NCBI RefSeq assembly: GCF_025154075.1
Contig: NZ_JAOAMU010000007.1
Location: 291,001-355,000 of the forward strand
Direction: 5' to 3'
Source of the DNA: Chryseobacterium herbae
GTDB lineage: Bacteria > Bacteroidota > Bacteroidia > Flavobacteriales > Weeksellaceae
Length of the DNA stretch: 64,000 nt
A model generated the notes under the pieces. The model was not told the origin of the DNA. It saw only the letters and a program-made list of their open reading frames with translations, and ran no database searches. A program made the position numbers and the translations under genes. This document shows positions 60,901 to 64,000 of the stretch, in pieces (positions within the stretch are counted from its first letter, which is position 1; every line of letters begins with the position of its first letter).

Positions 60901-61474
60901 AGCAAGCAGAGCCGCTTCAGCACTGGCATTAAATGGACAGAAAGCTAAAGCAGTAGAATTACTGGATCTTGCATCAAAAGAAATTCCTGCTGAGAAATTT
61001 AATGATCCTCGTTCACTGAGTGCTATGGTAACAGGATATATCATTGCAGGACAGGAGAAAAAAGGTCTTCAGCTGGCAGAAATCCTTAAAAAAGGAATCT
61101 TTGAAGAGTATGATTATTATCTAAGCCTTGCTCCGGCAGATCAAAACTTTGCAAGAAGACAGATGAGAACGAAACCTATGGAATATTCTCTTGTTGTTGC
61201 AGCCGTTACAGACGCCTATAAGAAGCTTGGACAGGATGATAAAGCATACGAATACCTTGTAAAATCCATAGAGCCGATTGATAAAAAGTTCAATGCTTTC
61301 ATCAAAGAGCTTCAGGTGATGGGTAAAGAAAAGGCGATAAAGGAATCTGAAAATGTACAGAAGATCACCCCTTTCTACCAATATCTGTTTGATGTGATGC
61401 AGCCTTTTGATTCTACTTATTCAAAAGAAAAAGAGGAGCAGATCACCACAGCGATTATCAAAGTAACACAATAA
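57989..61474 (+). CDS. DUF2723 membrane protein, protein-glycosyltransferase-like
   Basis: The 1161-residue protein has FLTYLSTIEPNFSFWDCGEYISSAVKLEVTHAPGAA at the N-terminus, the typical DUF2723 motif with a WDCGE acidic pair reminiscent of PMT/GT39 active sites. About a dozen hydrophobic segments occur in two groups, with a soluble loop between about residues 330 and 520. From about residue 680 the protein is soluble, with a TPR-like end. The family resembles GT-C glycosyltransferases and is thought to glycosylate surface proteins. It ends at a strong terminator. Confidence 0.85.
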   Translation: MKNWTFKQWNTVLGWVIFVIAFFTYLSTIEPNFSFWDCGEYISSAVKLEVTHAPGAALFQIVGAVAAIFALGKGENYSIVINAMSALFSALTILFLFWTITHFVRRLLNKDFEEVTKHQEISILFAGAVGALCFTFSDTFWFSAVEGEVYSMASMFIALLVWLITKWENEYLAKDSERWIILIFFVLGLSVGVHMMGMLAVPAVCLVYYARNYKFTWKNFIWANAITLGILIIVFKIIFPLIMTMFGRLEIFFVNGLGLPFHSGTIVAFILMTVACFFIIKYARKAKKNIYQTAALSVVFMIIGFSCWMVIPIRANANPPMNLNDPDTAIGMLDYYNREQYGDWPTIYGQNYTAFLDANGIEKNEDGSFKTQKTGEIYEKDEKTGTYRKTGDRFNYVFSKSQISLMPRMFNEDKDVMANYISMYGAPDFTFNYANEEVADNPQAKQIFDELRGKYEDKSITAADYLKVKPYNLINVQKPSLAQNMDYFITFQNGYYFVRYLMWNFVGRQNDLEGNMENTKGNWISGISFIDNALLGNQDKMPAKFQNESTVKFFFLPLLLGLIGFFFQLNRDFGRFYALLSLFVLTSVGIVFYTGVKPFEPRERDYAMVGSFYAFAIWIGMGAGAILWLVQSKIKSNGANIAFGVVLLGVPFMMGFQNYNVHDRSNRYTAYDYAYSVLKSLPKNDILFVYGDNDTYPVWAIQETERFRDDVKVVNFTLASTPWNLDQIKRKTYNAAGIPSQLTHDDYRDGVNDQIYMMKKEDWEGVFSMLKEQGVADTQFAGFRKYLTQDSLTLKEAVNFIKFKSPEKDELLKMYFGEEKFEKYNILPVNKFILPVNKENALKAGIINQADLPNVVNQIMITYKGNTLYKNNLIMLDMLANFDWKRPINFSSGGIYDNENIFYLNEYLQFDGFSYRLVPIHTTQNVDGDMGRVDPNSLYNVVKNFRWGNFKHLKSHFDETATSNIMSYRMSASRAASALALNGQKAKAVELLDLASKEIPAEKFNDPRSLSAMVTGYIIAGQEKKGLQLAEILKKGIFEEYDYYLSLAPADQNFARRQMRTKPMEYSLVVAAVTDAYKKLGQDDKAYEYLVKSIEPIDKKFNAFIKELQVMGKEKAIKESENVQKITPFYQYLFDVMQPFDSTYSKEKEEQITTAIIKVTQ

Positions 61475-61484
61475 AATACTTAAC

Positions 61485-61512
61485 AAAAACGGAACTTCGG
61501 TTCCGTTTTTTT
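61485..61512 (+). terminator. Rho-independent terminator with TTCG loop
   Basis: AAAAACGGAAC and GTTCCGTTTTT form an 11-bp stem on a TTCG tetraloop. Confidence 0.9.
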
Positions 61513-61539
61513 GTTATTGGGATTCATGAATTTTAAGAT

Positions 61540-61547
61540 TATATTTG
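61540..61547 (+). promoter_or_regulatory. -7 promoter box of the GT39-like gene
   Basis: TATATTTG matches TAnnTTTG. Its TTG (61545) is the false start of the longest frame. The ATG is 61566. Confidence 0.65.
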
Positions 61548-61565
61548 TCAAACAAAAAATGCGTG

Positions 61566-63053
61566 ATGGCAAAAAATAAAATTAATAGGATCCCTATCTA
61601 TGCCGTAATTTTTACGGTTGTTTTAAAACTTCTTTTTTTACTGACTCATTATATTCAGGAAGATGCATTCATCACCTGGAGAGTAGCCCAGAATTTACTG
61701 GATTATGGAGTGATAGGTTTTAATGGCGAAACTAAGATTTCAGCTTCTACCACCCATCTGTATGTTTTTGTTTCCTATCTGTTCAATCTGATCTTCGGCA
61801 AAGAATATTTTATTGAACCTCTTTTAATTTTCAATTCTATCCTTTTTACGATAGGAACCTTATTTCTTGCGAATCTTACCCTTAAAAACCCATGGCATAA
61901 AGCTATTTTTATATTTTTAATCGGAATATTACCTCCCGGAGTAAAGATCTCCATTCTCGGAATGGAATATGGAATTCTTTTCTTTCTGGAAATGGCGCTT
62001 CTGTATTACGGCTTCAGTAAAGGCAAAAGATGGGCACTTATTTTTCTGCCGGTTCTGATCATGTTTACAAGAATCGATACGGTGATTTTCCTTGGAATTG
62101 TATTCCTGGTAGATGTTTTCTGGAACAGAAAGGTAAAATGGAATTACGTTTTCGGAGGAATTCTGGGGCTTTTATCTGTTCTGTCCTTCAACTGGTTGTA
62201 TTTCGGAGAGCTTGTGAATAATACCATTGTTGCCAAAAAGCTTTTGTACGAGCACAATTTTACTTTTGAGCAAAATCTTAATTATTTCCTCGTGAGTTTC
62301 GGTAACTTCTGGGGAATGCTGAAACTTCCCGGAGACTTCAATCCGGTTACAATCATAGTCTTGATTTTTGAACTGCTTTGCTTTATTTATCTTGTCAGAC
62401 AAAGAGAAAAGAGAAATTATTTTTTATGGATGATTTTTATTTTCGGTTGGGTAAAGCAGATTATTTTTCTCTCTCAAAAAAGCTTATTCGACTGGTATTA
62501 CTGGGTTCCGCAGCTTCTGCTTTTCGTTCCCGTTCTTATTTTTGTACTGGAGCAGAAGGAGAGGAGAAATCTATGGTTGTCATTATTGGTGGTGTTTTAT
62601 ATCGTTCCGATGCTGGCTTTCCAAACCGTACATGCCATTGCGACAGGAAACGGAGAGTGGAATTACCGCAGAGGAATCGGACTGTTTTTGGACGCTTTCG
62701 AGAAAGATAAAAAACAATGGATTCTTTTGGAACCAGCTGGATATGTTCCTTATTTTTCAGGGTTAAAAACCATTGATGAAGTAGGTTTGGTAAACAAACA
62801 GATTCAGGCGGAAGTGAAAAAAGATAAGGCCCATTATTGGATCAATACCGTCAAAAACAGGAAACCCAAATATCTTCTGTCCTATAAAAATCTATTTAAA
62901 GGAAATGATGCTTTGTATTATCAGACCCACTACAAACTGATGAAAGAATTCAGGATAAAAGATAACCTGAAAAGTGATAACCCCATCCTGGAAAAGATCT
63001 ATCATCTTAAACCATCGGGAACAGATTATAATTTGTATATTAAAATTGATTAG
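61566..63053 (+). CDS. GT-C/GT39-like membrane glycosyltransferase
   Basis: The 495-residue protein has about ten hydrophobic segments. An early loop motif, QEDAFITWRVAQNLLDYGVIGFNG, is close to the acidic D/E motif of GT-C enzymes that use a lipid-linked sugar, and STTHLYVFV follows. The C-terminal 100 residues are soluble (KTIDEVGLVNKQIQAEVK...). A role in sugar transfer to surface glycans or glycoproteins is likely. It follows the DUF2723 gene, which may share a glycosylation pathway. Confidence 0.75.
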   Translation: MAKNKINRIPIYAVIFTVVLKLLFLLTHYIQEDAFITWRVAQNLLDYGVIGFNGETKISASTTHLYVFVSYLFNLIFGKEYFIEPLLIFNSILFTIGTLFLANLTLKNPWHKAIFIFLIGILPPGVKISILGMEYGILFFLEMALLYYGFSKGKRWALIFLPVLIMFTRIDTVIFLGIVFLVDVFWNRKVKWNYVFGGILGLLSVLSFNWLYFGELVNNTIVAKKLLYEHNFTFEQNLNYFLVSFGNFWGMLKLPGDFNPVTIIVLIFELLCFIYLVRQREKRNYFLWMIFIFGWVKQIIFLSQKSLFDWYYWVPQLLLFVPVLIFVLEQKERRNLWLSLLVVFYIVPMLAFQTVHAIATGNGEWNYRRGIGLFLDAFEKDKKQWILLEPAGYVPYFSGLKTIDEVGLVNKQIQAEVKKDKAHYWINTVKNRKPKYLLSYKNLFKGNDALYYQTHYKLMKEFRIKDNLKSDNPILEKIYHLKPSGTDYNLYIKID

Positions 63054-63095
63054 AGAAGTTAGAAGCTAGAAATTAGAAGTTAGACTGGTACCCTA
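63054..63095. repeat. TTAGA-type repeat arm
   Basis: AGAAGTTAGAAGCTAGAAATTAGAAGTTAGAC contains the same words as the inverted repeats at 23.1 and 28.6 kb. A second arm was not found, so only half of the element may remain. Confidence 0.55.
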
Positions 63096-63145
63096 AAACC
63101 CTAATACTCTAATACACTCCAACTCCAAAAAAATCCTTAAAAAAA

Positions 63146-63673
63146 ATGAAATACTGTGCTTTTCTCCGCGGCGTGAACGTAAAAGGAACCAATATGAAAA
63201 TGGCTGATGTCTGTCAGGTGTTTAAAGAGGCCGGAATGCTGGATGTAAGTTCTATATTGGCTTCCGGAAATATTGTGTTCTCTTCTGATAAAAAAGCTGA
63301 TGATTTAAAGAAAATTTTAGAAAAAGCGATGTCCGATCATTTTTCTTACGAAGCTTTCTTATTCATAAGGTCTCAGAAAGAAACGGAAATATTCTGGAAC
63401 AGTATTCCTTTTGAAAAAAATGATGATCTGCATATCTATGGATTTGTAGGGAATCCCGGAGTAGAAAATGTTTTGATGGGAGAATTTGAAGCAGCTTCCA
63501 AGACTGAAAACGAAAAGGCTGAAATCATTAACAATTTGTTTTACTGGCAGGTTCCGAAGGGGAATACTTTGGATTCTTCTTTTGGAAAAGTTTTGGGGAA
63601 GAAAAGCCTTAAAGACCAGTTTACGAGCAGGAATATCAATACTTTTGAGAAGATTTTGAAGAAAATGAGTTGA
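63146..63673 (+). CDS. DUF1697 family protein
   Basis: The 175-residue protein starts YCAFLRGVNVKGTNMKMADV, which is the conserved DUF1697 start, then SILASGNIVFSSDKKADDL and a C-terminal helix with FTSRNINTFEKIL. The function of the family is unknown. It has no signal peptide. Confidence 0.88.
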   Translation: MKYCAFLRGVNVKGTNMKMADVCQVFKEAGMLDVSSILASGNIVFSSDKKADDLKKILEKAMSDHFSYEAFLFIRSQKETEIFWNSIPFEKNDDLHIYGFVGNPGVENVLMGEFEAASKTENEKAEIINNLFYWQVPKGNTLDSSFGKVLGKKSLKDQFTSRNINTFEKILKKMS

Positions 63674-64000
63674 TCAATGTGTTATTTATTTTAACCACTG
63701 ATAAGCACACATTAGCACAGATGATTGCATACATCATTATTCTTTTGGATAGGCGAGGATTTTGAAGATCATAAAATAATTCTTTTAAAATTTGATAATT
63801 AGATCTGCATAATCTGTAAGATCTGCGGGAGATTATATTTAACCACAGATTTCACGGATTGACACAGATGATTGCGTATATTTTTTTATTTTTTTTGGAT
63901 ATTTCCAGAAATGCTTTTATTTTCTCTAAAACTCTAAAACTCTAAAACTCTAAAACTCTAAAACTCTAAAACTCTAAAACTCTAAAACTCTAAAACTCTA
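63674..64000. other. Intergenic region with CAGATGATTGC repeats and an 8-bp tandem repeat
   Basis: There is no coding signal. ACAGATGATTGC occurs in two places (about 63717-63728 and 63864-63875) with similar flanks, a probable decayed intergenic repeat. From 63924 to the window end the unit CTCTAAAA repeats about 9.6 times and continues outside the window. Confidence 0.75.
63924..64000. repeat. Tandem repeat of CTCTAAAA (about 9.6 copies)
   Basis: The unit CTCTAAAA repeats without visible errors for 77 bases and is cut by the window end, so its full length is unknown. Confidence 0.92.

Noticed and set aside
1..64000. tRNA and rRNA genes
   Set aside because: No tRNA T-loop-like or rRNA signature was recognised in any intergenic region; a dedicated scan could still find one.

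Overview
The window looks like a piece of a Flavobacteriia chromosome, most likely Chryseobacterium or a close relative in the Weeksellaceae. Several signs agree. Two secreted proteins carry C-terminal type IX secretion (T9SS) sorting domains. Many genes have the Bacteroidetes -7 promoter box TAnnTTTG, usually 12-40 bases before the start codon. Menaquinone genes are present, atpD-atpC is split from the other ATP synthase genes, and a cysteate-type sulfonolipid gene pair is present. A short peptide has the MKNLKKL...GG leader seen in Chryseobacterium bacteriocin-like proteins. There is no rRNA, tRNA, CRISPR array, transposase or phage structural operon, so this is mostly core genome with small accessory patches.

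Layout. 0.2-8.7 kb: an MFS permease, a T9SS metallopeptidase, a mevalonate-kinase-like GHMP kinase next to a UbiA prenyltransferase, proline dehydrogenase and a T9SS-sorted protein. 8.8-11.3 kb: a minus-strand XRE regulator and an M14 carboxypeptidase separated by 840 bp of AT-rich DNA with about nine copies of a 14-bp palindrome, one lying on the regulator's own promoter. 11.3-16.9 kb: a DUF4920-type protein, an APC permease, then an isolated three-gene group of TssE/gp25, TssF and a lipoprotein, which looks like a baseplate module detached from a Bacteroidetes (T6SSiii) type VI cluster. 17.2-23.8 kb: uvrA followed by small accessory genes, including the double-glycine peptide at 21228-21362. 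24-31.1 kb: gyrA, a TPR protein, menB, menA and small genes. A minus-strand SRP (4.5S-type) RNA gene lies at 31238-31338.

31.4-43.6 kb: DUF4199 plus a GT2 glycosyltransferase, a 0.9-kb block of three tandem intergenic repeats, small envelope proteins, an IVS-type four-helix-bundle gene flanked by inverted repeats, a phosphohexomutase, a PLP aminotransferase, kdsB, a LolA-like protein and a glutathione peroxidase lipoprotein. 43.7-54.3 kb: a nucleotide-sugar-type NAD(P)-binding protein, ribF, atpD-atpC, a B12-binding radical SAM protein, a beta-helix protein, a Crp/Fnr regulator and an F420-reductase-like protein. 54.3-63.7 kb: an EamA exporter, the paired cysteate synthase-like and acyl-CoA-type aminotransferase genes (probable sulfonolipid head-group synthesis), a very large DUF2723 membrane protein, a glycosyltransferase-39-like membrane protein and a DUF1697 protein. 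The window ends inside an 8-bp tandem repeat.

All assignments come from reading the sequence. No database search was run, so family names rest on recognised motifs, length and context. Where a start codon was moved from the longest reading frame, the reason is given.
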